64,000 nt of DNA from Aristolochia californica. Its lineage: Eukaryota; Streptophyta; Magnoliopsida; Piperales; Aristolochiaceae. How positions within the stretch are numbered: position 1 is the stretch's first letter; each line of letters opens with the position of its first letter. Below, in pieces: positions 1 through 11,456 of the stretch. The notes beneath the pieces are model-generated. The model was not told where the DNA came from and searched no databases. It was given only the letters and a program-made list of their open reading frames with translations. The position numbers were made by a program, and so were the translations under genes. The stretch covers positions 6,326,501-6,390,500 of the forward strand of contig JARWKL010000011.1 in NCBI GenBank assembly GCA_029961685.1, given 5' to 3'.

Positions 1-1200
1 CTCTACAACTGGAAGTGATGTAAAGAGTTCTAGTTTTAACTCCTCATGAAACAACCATGGTTCCCTTAGTAACTTTCAAGGCAGCACCATTAAAAGTCAC
101 AATATGACCTTCATCATCAAGTTGCCCTACTGAAATCAGATTACGCATCAGTTTTGGTACACGTCTTTCCTTGTGAATTTTCAACACTGTCCCGTTTGAC
201 ATCCTCAAACTGACATTACCAATACTAACAATATCCAAAGGTTCTCCATCAACAAGATACACCTTCCCGTGATCTCCAGCAATATAATTATCCATGATCT
301 AATGATGTGCGGTGGAGTTAAAAGAAGCTCCTTAATCTAACACCCAAGAGTCAATATGGCTATCAATCGATAAGAGTAAAACATCATGTACTTCTTCAAT
401 CACCACATTTTCAGCATCATTTTTCTTTTCATCCTTCTTCAGTGCTCTGTAATTCTTCTTTATGTGACCAAACTTTTCACAATTCCAGCACTCCACATTC
501 CTTCCGAATTTGAACTTGCTTCTTCCATTTCTTGACTTCCCTCTACCGTTGCCCTTCTTGGAATTTCTCTCAAAGTTTTTGCCCCTAGTATCGACACTAA
601 GGGAAGGATTAGATGTCAACGATTCTCCGGAGTCTTTTCTACTAAGTTCCTCCACAAGAATGGTATCCCGAACATCCTTCAAAATCATCTTCCCGTTGCG
701 TACGGAGCTGTTGACCGCAGCCCTCATAGGCTCCCAACAATTTGGCAAAGATGCCAAAAGAATTAAAGCACAAACTTCATCATCAAATTTAATTTGAATG
801 GAAGTCAATTGATTGACAATCATGCTAAACTCATTCAAATGCGATGCCACTAATGTATTTTCTGTCATATTTAAATTGAAGAGTTTTTTCATGAGATGTA
901 CCTTATTATTTGTGGAAGGCTACTTGTACATGTCGGACAGAATCTTCATCATCCCCTTTGTGGTTTTCTCTTATGCCATGTTGTGAGCAACGTTCTTCAA
1001 TAGTGTTAACTGAACTACTCCCAACACCTGTCTACCGAGGAGACTCCACTCATCATCTTTTATACCTTTTGGCTTCATATCCAGAGGTGGTGCATGCAGC
1101 TTTTTACTATAGAGATAATCTTCGATTTGCATCCTCTAGGACTCAAAATTCATACCATTGAACTTGTTGATTCCAAGTGTTGATCCTCTCCGCCAGCCAT
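1..1200 (-). pseudogene. Ty1/copia gag-protease fragment (Tnt1-like), decayed
   Basis: Read on the minus strand, this is the N-terminal part of a copia Gag-Pol, with the rest lying outside the window. The start codon is near 1197. A Gag N-terminal stretch (typical 'kFnG.NF...iEDyL' pattern) follows in a shifted frame to about 892, and 332-892 is an open Gag segment ending in a zinc knuckle, CWNCEKFGHIKKNY. The knuckle lacks its last cysteine. The segment ends in WVLD at the start of the protease motif, and 44-295 continues into the protease/pre-integrase region (LISVGQL). At least two frame breaks or stops separate the pieces, so no functional protein is expected. A primer-binding site and LTR lie immediately to the right, which fits the 5' end of a minus-strand element. 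The copia assignment is firm; the lineage is inferred from resemblance to element F at 55981-61461. Confidence 0.85.
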
Positions 1201-1222
1201 TTGCTCTCAATCACGAACCAAA

Positions 1223-1234
1223 GCTCTGATACCA
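1223..1234 (-). other. Primer-binding site, tRNA-iMet type
   Basis: The minus strand reads TGGTATCAGAGC, the usual plant copia primer site complementary to the 3' end of initiator tRNA-Met. It lies 2-3 bases from the LTR that begins near 1237, as expected for a minus-strand element whose 5' LTR is on the right. Confidence 0.85.
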
Positions 1235-1236
1235 CT

Positions 1237-1736
1237 TATTAGGAATTAGATGCCCTAATTCCAAACTAACGAGAGCAATAATAATAATCACGAAAGAAAG
1301 GAAAAACAAGCACGAAAAATAACAAGATTTATACAAGTTTGCCTCAAGGTGAGATTACGTCCTATCTTCCACCACTGCAGTAATCTGCTATAAAGATAAA
1401 ATAGTTTATAAGAGAAATCGTACACACTTACAGGATTTTTCTCTAACCTTTCTCAGGCTAAAGTTCCAACTCCTTCTCAATGATGATAAAACCCTATTAG
1501 TGGTACCCCTCAATTATAAAGAGAAAATTAGGGCAATCGTGATACAAGAGTAAAATTCTCAAACTATTCTTAATGAAACAACAGTTAATATATCGTGGAC
1601 TGGGCGGGGGCTCCACCCCCACACCCTCAGGAGGGGGGCTTCCCGCCCCCCTTCCAACCCCCATGGCGACCTTACCATAAAGGTCGATCTACGTACCGAC
1701 TTAGTGTAGGCATTGATTAGACTCTACAACTTAACA
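1237..1736 (-). repeat. 5' LTR of the minus-strand copia at 1-1200
   Basis: The segment starts next to the primer-binding site (tattagga, decayed from TGTTAGGA) and ends around ttaaca at 1736. It contains an unusual GC-rich block at 1601-1671. The left LTR would lie outside the window, so the end is judged only from the TG..CA rule and from the start of unrelated gag sequence just after it. Confidence 0.6.
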
Positions 1737-1741
1737 ACATA

Positions 1742-2560
1742 GTCTTCTTCGAATATAGTTTTTTTGCCTTTGGATGTGTCAGGTTTTTTCATTACCTTGT
1801 CTCCACTATTGGTAGAAGCATGGTTTGTTCTATTTCCCATGTATTTTCCATAAAGTGTCTATTATGTGATATGTTTTCCCACAATGAGAACAGGTTTGAT
1901 TTTCAGATTAAGAAGAGCCTTGCCCATTCCTACCACCTCTAGTATTTCTCCCTCGACCCCAATTACTGGAATTACCACCTCTATTATTATAGTACATGGT
2001 TGAGGAGACATCAACTTGGGAGGTGGTGGATGGATTAGGGATATGTATGTGTAGCACTTATATTATGAAAGGAGGGAAGAGCTACTGAGCTGAGGATTTG
2101 AGTCTTGGCTACCTCAAGATATGGTTTGATATTGGCGAGACAGATGGTTGCTATTAACGCTTCCTTTTGGTTATCTTGAACTAAAATATTCATGGAATAG
2201 GGTTGAGCAAGTTTCCACTCTTGAATGAGACCTCTAAATCATGCAAGATATTCATGTATATTATCTCCCTGTTTTGCATTATACATTGTTTTGAAAACAT
2301 CGTATAATTTTTGCAAGTTGTTGGCACTAGATTATAGTTCTGCACAAGTATCCCACACTTGTTTAGCAATCTCAAGATGCACCACACTATTTGCAACAAT
2401 CTCTTCCATGTTGTTAATCAACCAAATAAGAACAATTGCATTATCCTTTAGTCACTTGGTGTATACACTATCTTCCTCATCTATAAGTGAAGGTGACTTA
2501 TTCAAGTGACTCACAAGTCACGAGTGATGAGCTGAATTTGTATCTTCAAGAACCAATTAT
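1742..2560 (-). pseudogene. Second copia gag fragment (CX2C..H..HGK type), decayed
   Basis: On the minus strand this reads as a different copia Gag class. A helical Gag core (KQVWDTCAEL, then KLYDVFKTMYNAKQGDNIHEYL) lies around 2230-2400. Near 1920-2000 comes a Gly/Asn/Arg-rich stretch (GGNSSNWGRGRNTRGG). Around 1825-1890 is a zinc-knuckle-like CSHCGKTYHIIDTLWKIHGK, and a Lys-rich tail lies near 1745-1800. In-frame stops interrupt it. It is separate from the element to the left, whose LTR it abuts at about 1737. It probably belongs with the primer site at 3584 and the LTR at 3596. Confidence 0.7.
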
Positions 2561-3583
2561 ACTTGCTGAAATTTCAGCACCGTTTTTTTTTTTCCTTTGA
2601 GGTGGGACACCAATCTCTTAACCACATATCCTCTTGGTTTAAAGCCAAAGATGGAGTAAAACCAAGAAAGAATCAATCTAGACTCATCTATAGGGTGCTA
2701 CAATTTAGAATAAAACTAAAAGAGCAACAAATGGATCAAGGAGAGCACAGATCGGGTGATGTTTGTCTTAAATCCGAACCTCAATTCATGCATGCATTCA
2801 AACAAGAATAAACCTTCCACATGCTGATCCATGCAATCTAGAAGGATTTGATGATTTGATTTGATCTTCTTTTATACTTGGAGATTATTTTTTGATTAAG
2901 TATGATATGATCAATTCCAAAGAAGGAAACTTTCCTCCTTATGTACATGCCCCATATGTAAAGAAATACCAGCCTTTGGACTTTCCTATGGATCTTGAGT
3001 ATTTAGATAAATAAATCTCAGAATATAGTCCTAATTATAAGGACCTAAATGTTGCTGAATTCAGCATCCTTCTTTCCAAAAAAAAAAATCCTCATTGCCT
3101 TGTCTCAACCAAGAATTCCATGGAGGAAAACAAGCAACAAATATCTAAGAGTAGCAATCTTCTAAGGCAGTTCAATGTATTTGTTCCATGGTACTAAGCT
3201 TAACAAATCATGATTTTAGTAGAGAATAAACTAGATTTGATTCCAATAATTTTTGAAAGATAAAAAACAATATTAAAATATAAAAAAAACTGCTCCTTAA
3301 CTGAAACATGTATGAATGAGAGGAAGCTAAATCAAAAAGCCTTAAGTTGATTCATACAAAGTAGCAGCACTTAATAGTCGTGAAAATAAGAGGAGAATAA
3401 TCATTATCCAACCTTATTCATGAGGCTAATCACAAATAACCATCTCAAAAAAAAAAAAAAAATACTTATCTTGGATGAGCACAAGTTGCTCAATTTTGCT
3501 TCAACCAAAACTCCAACTTGGCAAGCTTGATAAAATCGTATGATTATCACCTTAACTGAGGGACTTTGATTACTAAAACCATT
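2561..3583. other. Leader region of the second minus-strand copia, no gene seen
   Basis: AT-rich sequence between the gag relic and the primer-binding site at 3584. I see no coherent coding frame. Short A-runs and a 'tgctgaa(t)ttcagca' motif recur at about 2566 and 3052. Confidence 0.4.
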
Positions 3584-3595
3584 GCTCTGATACCA
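3584..3595 (-). other. Primer-binding site, tRNA-iMet type
   Basis: The minus strand reads TGGTATCAGAGC directly beside a TG dinucleotide that starts an LTR at 3596. Confidence 0.8.
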
Positions 3596-4025
3596 TGTGG
3601 AATTTAGGATTCCGGTTAAGGTGGTGGAGAAAGAGAGGAATAAGAAGAGAAGAAAGGAAGAATAGAGAAGAAGAGAAGAGGAAGAGAGGGCCGATTGGTT
3701 CAGAAAGAAAGAGAGGGCTCTTGGAAGAAGAGAGAAAAGGCTAGGGAGGAGTATGAGAAGAGGAGAGGCTTAATGCTCTACCCCATGCCTTAAGGCTCTT
3801 ATTTATAGTTGTGGGAGGAGGTTAAATATGACTACAATGCCCTTAAAGCTACAAGCTTTATGAAAGAAAAGACATAAGTGGACATACATCATCTTACATA
3901 ATTACATCCTTATGCCATCCTTATGAAAATCACTTATTTACCTCTTTTGCAATTTCTAGACATGGGTGACGAGTTCTTCCTTTTTACCAGTTGTGCCTCC
4001 CTTCACATGGGTGCCTTCTAACACA
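3596..4025 (-). repeat. LTR of the second minus-strand copia (end approximate)
   Basis: The segment starts tgtggaattta immediately after the primer site and contains a purine-rich stretch (3616-3770). It stops near 4025, where plus-strand reverse transcriptase coding sequence starts abruptly. The insertion therefore seems to have cut into the Sirevirus pol that follows. The partner LTR is not visible. Confidence 0.55.
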
Positions 4026-5415
4026 AATGGATGTAAAGAGTGCATTCCTGAATGGGTACATTCAAGAAGAAGTTGATGTTGAATAAATAAAAGGTTTTGA
4101 AGACATGAGAAAACTTGACCATGTTTTTAAACTATATAGGATATTGTATGGGTTAAAGTAAGCTCCAAGAGCGTAGTATGAAAGACTAGGTGAATTCTTG
4201 GAGAAAGACGGTTATAAGAAAGGTAGCGTAGATAAGACTCTATTTCCAAATAACCATGGTCAAAATTTGATTATCATTCAAATGTATGTGGATGATATCA
4301 AATTTGGTTCAACTAACCCCTCTCAATATCACGAATTTGCTAGTGTAATGATGAATGAGTTCTAAATGAGTTTAATGGGTGAGCTCACATTCATCCTTGG
4401 ACTTCAAGTAATGTAAACCGAAAATGCCACATTCATAAATCAGCCCAAATACACTAAGGAATTGCTTAAGAGATTCAACATTGAAAATCTTAAGTTAATT
4501 AGCACACCCATGAGACCGTCCTTGAAACTTGGCTCGAACAACTCTGGTAGGGCCATAGATCCAAAACTCTATAAAAGCATGATAGGATCCATACTTTACC
4601 TTTCAGCAAGTAGAACAGATATAATGTTCTCGATCTGCCTATATGCCAGATTACAATTTGACCTTAGAGAATCTCACTTAGTGGCTATGAAAAGGATTTT
4701 TCGTTATCTACTAGGAAAACCGAACTTATGTCTTTTGTATTCAAACTCATCAACCATTGATCTAGTAGGTTACTCTGTTATGGTCCTGGGTTAAGTACCT
4801 ATATCTTCTGCTCCTAACAGGCCGGTCTTTTGGGTAGTATTGGCTAGGTGCTTAACATTTGGTATCAGAGCTAGCTCCCTCGTTGCGTGTTCAAATCCCG
4901 GAGGGGGCGACTGCGAAGGGGGCGACCTTGACGGAGTAGGCCACCGCATGTGCGAAGGGGGCGACCTTGGTGGAGTGGGCCGTCGCTAGAGTGGGCCATC
5001 GCAAGTGGGTCGTCATGGCCGTCGGCCCGCAAAGGAGGGGTGTGATGTTATGGTCCTGGGTTAAGTACCTATATCTTCCGCTCCTAATAGGCCGGTCTTT
5101 TGGGTAGTATTGGCTAGGTGCTTAACATACTTTGATGCTAATTTTATCGGAAGCATAATTGATAGAAAGAATACGAGTGGTAGTTTCCAATTACTTGGAA
5201 ATATACTTATCCCTATGTTTTCTGAGAAACAACACTCATTTGCACTATCCGCCATCGAGGCTGAATATATAGCTTGTGAAACTAGATGATTATGGCTCAA
5301 AGCAAAGTGAAATTTCAATCCATTGTGACAATAGAGACATAAGTCTAAGAACCCGGTTCACCACTCTCGATCTAAACACATAGAAATAAGACATCATTTC
5401 ATCAGAAAATTAGTT
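4026..5415 (+). pseudogene. Sirevirus reverse transcriptase/RNase H, part 1
   Basis: The coding sequence opens in the RT palm (QMDVKSAFLNG at 4026). It passes the LYGLK..APRA motif (near 4150) and the catalytic YVDD (MYVDDIKFGSTN, near 4285-4320). The connection domain is open from 4462 to 4794, and the RNase H end (SKHIEIRHHFIRKLV) lies near 5375-5415. Several in-frame stops (for example near 4085, 4160 and 4360) make it dead. TRIM 1 interrupts it at 4776-5127. The last RNase H residues continue after element A, at 10938-11078. Loss of the stops cannot be tested here, so this is a relic. Confidence 0.85.
4776..5127 (+). mobile_element. TRIM 1: 352-bp terminal-repeat retrotransposon in miniature
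   Basis: Two 82-bp direct repeats (4776-4857 and 5046-5127) differ at only two positions, both C/T. Each starts TGTTATGG and ends CTTAACA. The left repeat is followed by primer site TGGTATCAGAGC at 4860-4871, and the right one is preceded by purine-rich GCAAAGGAGGGG (about 5030-5041). The flanks tactc (4771-4775) and tactt (5128-5132) form a 5-bp target duplication with one transition. The 188-bp interior has no coding capacity and carries G-rich repeats containing 'gaagggggcgacctt'. All TRIM hallmarks are present. It sits inside Sirevirus RNase H coding sequence. Confidence 0.93.
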
Positions 5416-5420
5416 TAGAC

Positions 5421-5755
5421 TGTTGAATTTTTTAAAAAGAAAAATATTTCACTAACTTGATGTAATTTGAGTAAATGAGCTTCTATTTATAATAGAAGAA
5501 ACAAGTAGAATCCAATTACAATTAAATTACCCTTGTCTCAATTACACCCAAAGTTAAACACTAAAGATAAGTCCTAAAACAGTTGAACAACTTAACATAA
5601 ATAGAAGACTAACATAAACTAAAACACCATTAACTGAGACTTTTCGGTGAGACCTCCTTCTGTGAGACTCCTGTAAGACTCCATATTAATTCTAGCTCTC
5701 TAAGACTTCTTATTGTAACAGTCATGTAGGATTCTTCCATATATGCTCTTCAACA
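5421..5755 (-). repeat. Left (3') LTR of element A
   Basis: Runs tgttgaattt to ctcttcaaca and is clearly alignable with 10605-10936. Confidence 0.88.
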
Positions 5756-6947
5756 CCCCCCTCCCCCCTCAAGTTGGAGTTTATAACTTCAACTTGTAAT
5801 GAAAAAGATTCTTGGTCTTCAATTTTATTTTACTGAAAAAATATCTTCATAGATGCAAAAACTTCCTCTTTATGCAAAAACTTCATCTTTTGTGCTCCCT
5901 CTTTCTTGAATATTTTGGTCACATAAAAATTACCACAATATGTAGAACAAAATACCTCATTCTTGTACTTTTTCTTCTACTTCTCACCCTCACACTGGGT
6001 ATAAAAAGGACATAGAGACCCAGCTTAGATAAAACAAAATATGGGAGAAGAAAATCTCTCATAGTGTTATGACAAATTTTCATACACCAGTAAAAAATGG
6101 TCATAGTCTGAAACACACTCTGCTCAATTTTAAAGGTGGAAAAACGAACCAACTTTAGAACACAATAGAGTGACTACTCACTTTTTAAGGGTAGCTCAAA
6201 CACAAATCACCCCTTGGGTGAAGAACAAAAGACTTGACTCAAGCTGGATGTTGGGCACACTCCTATACTTTTTAGGTAGTGGGTCAAAGCATTACTCTGA
6301 GGTGATAAAACAAGATGATAAACTAATGAAATACTAGAGGAAAACAACTTTAATATGAAGGGGGCGACTATCCAACACTCATACTTCCAAAGTGGCCATT
6401 AAAAAAAACTAGGGGAGACTATAATGATAAAACTTAATAAATTTGACCAATTATAATTTTTTTTTGGGCGACCATAATTTTTTTGAGTTAATTATACGAA
6501 AGATACAAAACCAAGTAACAAAAATGCAAAAGTTGAAAACAACATTGAAGAAAGATATTGCATACCTTAAATGAGAACATCGTGGAGTCATTAAGTCTAA
6601 CCAAAAAATCTCTGATTAGAAGAGAAATTTGGCTTAAAAACTCAGATTTTTTAAGAAAAAGAAACACAATTCACATCAATGCATAGAGAGATAATAGGAG
6701 AGAACATACAAAAAAGGAGAGATTTTTGGCAAAACTTACCTTTGGTTTTTTTAAATCAATATCTCTACAAATATAGCTCATCATCACAAAAGGTTTATTG
6801 TTCAAGAAACTAGACTCAAAGAGCTTTAAATTGATACCTAATTGGACATAAAAAAATTTTGTTCTTGAATTGTTGATGACCTCTTAATTTTCTTCATTTT
6901 GTAGTTTGACCTTTGCCGACTCCAATGCGAATATCTTCTTAAATATA

Positions 6948-7449
6948 TGTTGATTTATGGAAAATAAAAATACTTCATTGAATTATTATAATCAAAGTAC
7001 ATGAACCTCTATTTAGAATAGAGGAAGGTAGTAGAGTCCAATTATAATTAAATTGCCCTTGTCCGAATTACACCCAAACTCTAACACTTAAAGATAAGTC
7101 CTAACATAATTAAATAACTTAATACAAATAGAAGACAAAAATAAATCAAACTAGAACTCTTCTATGATGACGTGACCATAAGATAAAGATGCCAACTCAT
7201 GGCTATCTTTGTGGGTCCTACTTGATCTTTTAACCAGCTCGTGGTTATCTTTGTGAGTCCTTCTTGATCTTCCAACCAGTTTGTGGTTATCTTTGTGAGT
7301 TCCACTTGATCTTCCAACCGATGTCATAAGGATTACAACTCGTGGTAATCATGGTGGGTCCTACTTCATATGGACTTGGGCCCATCTTACAATACTCTTA
7401 GATATGTGGGCCTTTCTTGGTCATGTGGGCTTGAACCCATCTTCCAACA
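6948..7449 (-). repeat. Left (3') LTR of element B
   Basis: 502 bp, tgttgattta to cttccaaca. It contains one copy of the roughly 62-bp U3 motif that is multiplied in element C. Confidence 0.88.
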
Positions 7450-9463
7450 CTCCTCCTCAAGCTGGGGGTGAGAGAACATCATGAACTCCCAGCTTGCTGC
7501 AAATTATGTATAGGAGTTTTTTGTATAAACTGGCAATCCTCCAACCCATCTTAAAATACTCTTAGATATGTGGGCCTCATAGGATCTTTTTGTATAAAAT
7601 GGCAGTCCTCTGGCCCATCTTATAATACTCTTATATATGTGGGTCTTTCTTCCAACACTCCCCCTCACGCTGGTGGCTCTTCCATGAGGCCAGCTGGCAT
7701 AAGATAAGTGAGAGTAAAATCACTCCAAACCGTGTGACATTGCTCCATACTCCAGTAGGGCACACTCCTATCTTCTATAGGTAGTAGTGGGTCTAGACGC
7801 AATGCTCAAAAGTGAAATAAAACTCTTCCATCACCGTGTCCCTCCACAGGACAACGACTCACAAGTGGTAGGAGTAATAAATGCTAATTCAGATGGGTAT
7901 AACATATATGTGGTAATAAGCTCTTCCATCACAGTGATGTAACATAGATGTAGTAATAAGCTTATTCATCATGGTGTCCCAACCCGGGCACCAACTCTCA
8001 CAGGAAGAAATTAACGGGTAGTAGATGTAGTAACAAGTTCCTCTGTCAGGGTGTCTCAACCATAGCAACACTCATAAGGATACAATAGGGGTTGGGCCAA
8101 AGATATTTGTGATAGTCAAATAAAGGATGGTATGAGAAAGGATATTAAGGCCACCTCTTCTTCAATAATAATGTCTCATCCAAGGAGAAACAATAGCAAC
8201 AATTGAAAATGGGCTTGGACCGATATAACACGAACCAAAATAATAAACTTTGTAAAAGGACCCATGAAATAATCAGATGCAAAAAAATCTTCTTAGATGC
8301 AAAAGTTTCATCTTTTGTGTTTCCCTTTTCTTGAATATTTTGGTCACATACAACTTACCACGACATATAGAATAAAATACCTCTTTCTTGTACTTCTTCA
8401 ACTTCTCCCCCTCAAACTAGGAGGTAATGGTAGTGATCCCAGCTTGAACCAAATAACGTAGATGTAGTAATAAGCCCTAAAACTAGGGAGAAGTGAGATA
8501 TTTTCCTGATATAGCAACTCAAAAAGTGACGCAAAACAATCGGCTTAAATTCAGATTTTTCAATGCAACAAGATACCAGCGTGACCTTTGATTTTTCGAA
8601 TACAAATATATCTTTAAATATAGATCAGATAGACATAAAATTTTCTCATTATAATACTATTATTAAATACCTTTCATCCAATTATAACTTCACTTCATAA
8701 AATATAATTACTTTTAGATAAATAATCTGAGAGATCTCGGTCTCTGTAAGCTGGCCGAACTAAGTACTATTTCTCCTTTTGCCAGCATAACCATTGACTC
8801 TTCAAATATTAATATCTCCTTATAAAAAGCTCAAATATAAAATTTGTTGAATAGGTAAGAAAGTATACTTACATATCTTTCTTTTGATATATAATTCTCC
8901 AAATAAATTATCGTTCTTGATAGCATAAAATACCTCGGAAGTGGAAGTTTTTTGCAGCTGCTCGAGCATCTTTTGCAATTTGACCTTTACTGCTTCAAAT
9001 ATCGATTTCTCTTTATAGATAACTCAGATCGAGAATTGTTTCAATAGGTACGAAAATAGACTTATAGATATTTCTTTTAATATATAATTATCCATATAAA
9101 GTCTCATTTTTATAGCATAATATACCTCAGAAGTTAAAGATTTCCCCTGTTTCTCAAACCTCTTTTGCAATCTGACCTTCGCTGCTCAAATATTGATTTC
9201 TCTTTGTAGATAACTCAGATTGGAAAAAACCATTTTTCCTTGGAAATTAGACTCGAATATCTTTCTGTAAATATATAATATGAAATATAAAAAGCTCAGT
9301 ATAGAGGTAAAAACACAAAGAAAACTATGGGTATAGGGACTTAAAAAAAAAGCAAAAAATTAATCAATAAGAACCCTAACTACTAGAGATAATAGATCAG
9401 AAAAAGGATCTCATTATCTCTATGGGTTGACCAAGTCAACTCATAGAACCTGCTCTGATAACA

Positions 9464-9966
9464 TATTGAATTTATGAAAAAGAGAAATACTTCATTGACT
9501 TATTATAATAAATGTAAATGAACCTCTATTTACAATAAAGGAAGGTAGTAGAGTACAATTACAATTAAACTACCCTTGTCCCAATTACACCCAAAATCTA
9601 ACACTTAAAGATAATTTCTAGTATAATTAAATAACTCAATATAAATAGAAGATAAACATAACTCAAACTAGAACTCTTCTATGATGACGTGACCATAAGA
9701 TGAAGATGCTAGCTTGTGGCTATCTTTGTGGGTCCTACTTGATCTTCTAACCACCTTGTGGTTATCTTTGTGAGTCCTTCATGATCTTCCAACTAGTATG
9801 TGGTTATCTATGTAAGTCCCACTTGATCTTCCAACTTATGTGATAATGATGTCAGCTCGTGGTAATCATGGTGGGTCCTACTTCTTATGGACTTTGGCCC
9901 ATCTTACAATACTCTTAGATATGTGGCATTTCCTTGGTCGTGTGGGCTTGAGCCCATCTTCCAACA
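9464..9966 (-). repeat. Right (5') LTR of element B
   Basis: 503 bp, tattgaattt to cttccaaca. It is immediately followed by the atata target duplication. Confidence 0.88.
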
Positions 9967-10604
9967 ATATAGATCAGATCTACATGAAATTTTCTCCTTT
10001 TGAAATTATAGGTACCTTTCAACTAAGTATAATTTTTTTTTTGTACAATATATTTATTTTGAGAGAAATAATTTTATAGATTTTAGAGTCTTTAATCTGA
10101 CCAAACTGAGTACTCTTTCTTCTTCGGCCAGCATGACCATTGACTCTTCCAAGAAAGATATCTCCCTCTAGAAAACTCATATTAAGAAGAGGTTGTATAG
10201 GTAAGGAAAGAGAATCTTTATTTGATATATATTTCTCCATATAACGTCTCATTCTTATTGGTATAAAACGGCTTGAAAGTTGAAGCTTTCTGCTACTGCT
10301 CGAACCTCTCTTGCAATATGACCTTTCCAACTTAAACTATTGATTCCGCTTCGTAGAAAATTTAGATTGCAAAAATTACTTTTGTGTTGGAAATTAGACT
10401 CAAATATATTTATTTAAATATATTTTTTAACATGAAAAGTTTACTATGGAGGTATGAATGCCAATAAAACAACTGGTACAAGGACAAGAAAGAAAGAAAA
10501 AAGATCAAATATGAACCTAAATTACTAGAGATGATAGATCATAAAAGGATCACATTATCTCTATGGGTTGAGCAAGTCAACTAACATAACCCACTCTGAT
10601 ACCA

Positions 10605-10936
10605 TGTTGAATTTTTTGGAAAAGAGAAAAATTTCATTAACTTGATGTAATTTGAGTACATGAGCCTCAATTTATAATAGAGGAAACAAGTAGAATCCAA
10701 TGAAAATTAAACTACCTTTATCCAAGTTACACCCAAAGTTAAACACTAAAAGATAAAATCCTAGAACAATTGAACAAAAATAGAAGACTGACATAACTAA
10801 AACACCTTTACTTGAGACTCTTTTGAAAGACCACCTCCTGTGAAATTCCCAGAAGACTCCACTGTATTAATTTTAACTTTGTGAGACTTCTTACTATGAG
10901 AGTCATGTAAGACTATTCCATATCTGCCCTTCAACA
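10605..10936 (-). repeat. Right (5') LTR of element A
   Basis: Partner of 5421-5755. It is directly preceded by the primer-binding site and followed by the resumed Sirevirus RNase H reading frame. Confidence 0.88.
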
Positions 10937-10937
10937 C

Positions 10938-11078
10938 AAACCAAATTAGAATGGAATTCATTCCTAGTGAAAATCAGCTAGCATACATTTTTACAGAGCC
11001 ATTAGGATTTGATCGGTTCTCAAAGCTTCGAGGACAACTAGGCATGAGCAACTCACCTTGATCCACTTAGGCTAATAA
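10938..11078 (+). pseudogene. Sirevirus RNase H C-terminus, part 2
   Basis: Immediately right of element A the frame reads (T)NQIRMEFIPSENQLAYIFTEPL and then FDRFSKLRGQLGMSN. This is the conserved end of copia RNase H (usually QLADIFTKPL). It completes the domain broken off at 5415 and shows that element A is inserted in this gene. Confidence 0.85.
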
Positions 11079-11159
11079 ATATGAGCTTAAATAAGACATC
11101 CCATAGTAGTGGTGCCACAAGAGTGAGTAGAAATCAAAAGATTTTAATTTAGTGACTCT

Positions 11160-11260
11160 ACATGGGGTATTGATCAATCAATGTATACTAATTGATCGAT
11201 CAACTTAAGCCATTGATCAATCAATAGAAATAGAATGATTGATCGTTCACGACACATAAT
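11160..11260. repeat. GATC-centred palindrome cluster between pol and ORF2
   Basis: About 90 bases contain several inverted-repeat motifs of the type TTGATCGATCAA / TTGATCAATCAA, the same vocabulary as the Sirevirus LTRs at 13371-13870 and 53780-54240. Confidence 0.75.
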
Positions 11261-11456
11261 GAGAAGTTGAAAAGTTTTAAACAACCACTTACCTCATTTC
11301 TCATTCTAAAACGTTTCCAACTCCTAACCCTATCCATTTTCAGCACACCAGAGCCCTTACCCTCATTCCCATTTCGATGTTAGGGGTATTTCACCTTTAA
11401 ATTCGAGAAGAAACCCTCTTTTCTGCATCACCTCCACCAAAACCAAAAATTTCAAG

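Larger units (their letters stand above)
6948..9966 (-). mobile_element. Element B: 3.0-kb non-coding LTR retrotransposon nested in A
   Basis: LTRs 6948-7449 (502 bp) and 9464-9966 (503 bp) are flanked by a perfect target duplication, atata (6943-6947 and 9967-9971). A decayed primer site (gctctgataaca) touches the right LTR and a CT-rich (minus-strand G-rich) tract touches the left, so it reads leftward. The 2-kb interior lacks retrotransposon proteins. It holds a zone of repeated 'caccgtg...ggacacc'-type motifs (about 7800-8070) and a leader of two clear, plus one diverged, tandem units of about 195 bp (about 8820-9215). Element C is a sister copy in the opposite orientation. An autonomous partner must have supplied enzymes; which one is unknown. 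Confidence 0.9.
5421..10936 (-). mobile_element. Element A: non-coding LTR retrotransposon, split by element B
   Basis: LTRs at 5421-5755 (335 bp) and 10605-10936 (332 bp) both run TGTTGAATTTTTT to TTCAACA. The minus-strand primer site (TGGTATCAGAGT, 10593-10604) touches the right LTR. A G-run polypurine tract (minus strand) touches the left one, so the element reads leftward. Element B (6948-9966) is inserted in it. Without B the element is about 2.5 kb. No gag, protease, integrase or RT sequence is visible in the interior. Its primer-side interior (about 10020-10450) resembles the leader modules of B and C. It lies in Sirevirus RNase H. The flanks tagac/caaac differ by two transitions, so the target duplication is only possible. 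Confidence 0.85.

Noticed and set aside
4858..4930. tRNA-like or functional RNA in the TRIM 1 interior
   Set aside because: The ggtatcagagc segment is the primer-binding site complementary to tRNA, not a tRNA gene; no cloverleaf could be drawn.
5416..10941. Exact target duplication for element A
   Set aside because: Flanks tagac and caaac share only three bases. Placement is instead supported by the interrupted RNase H frame.
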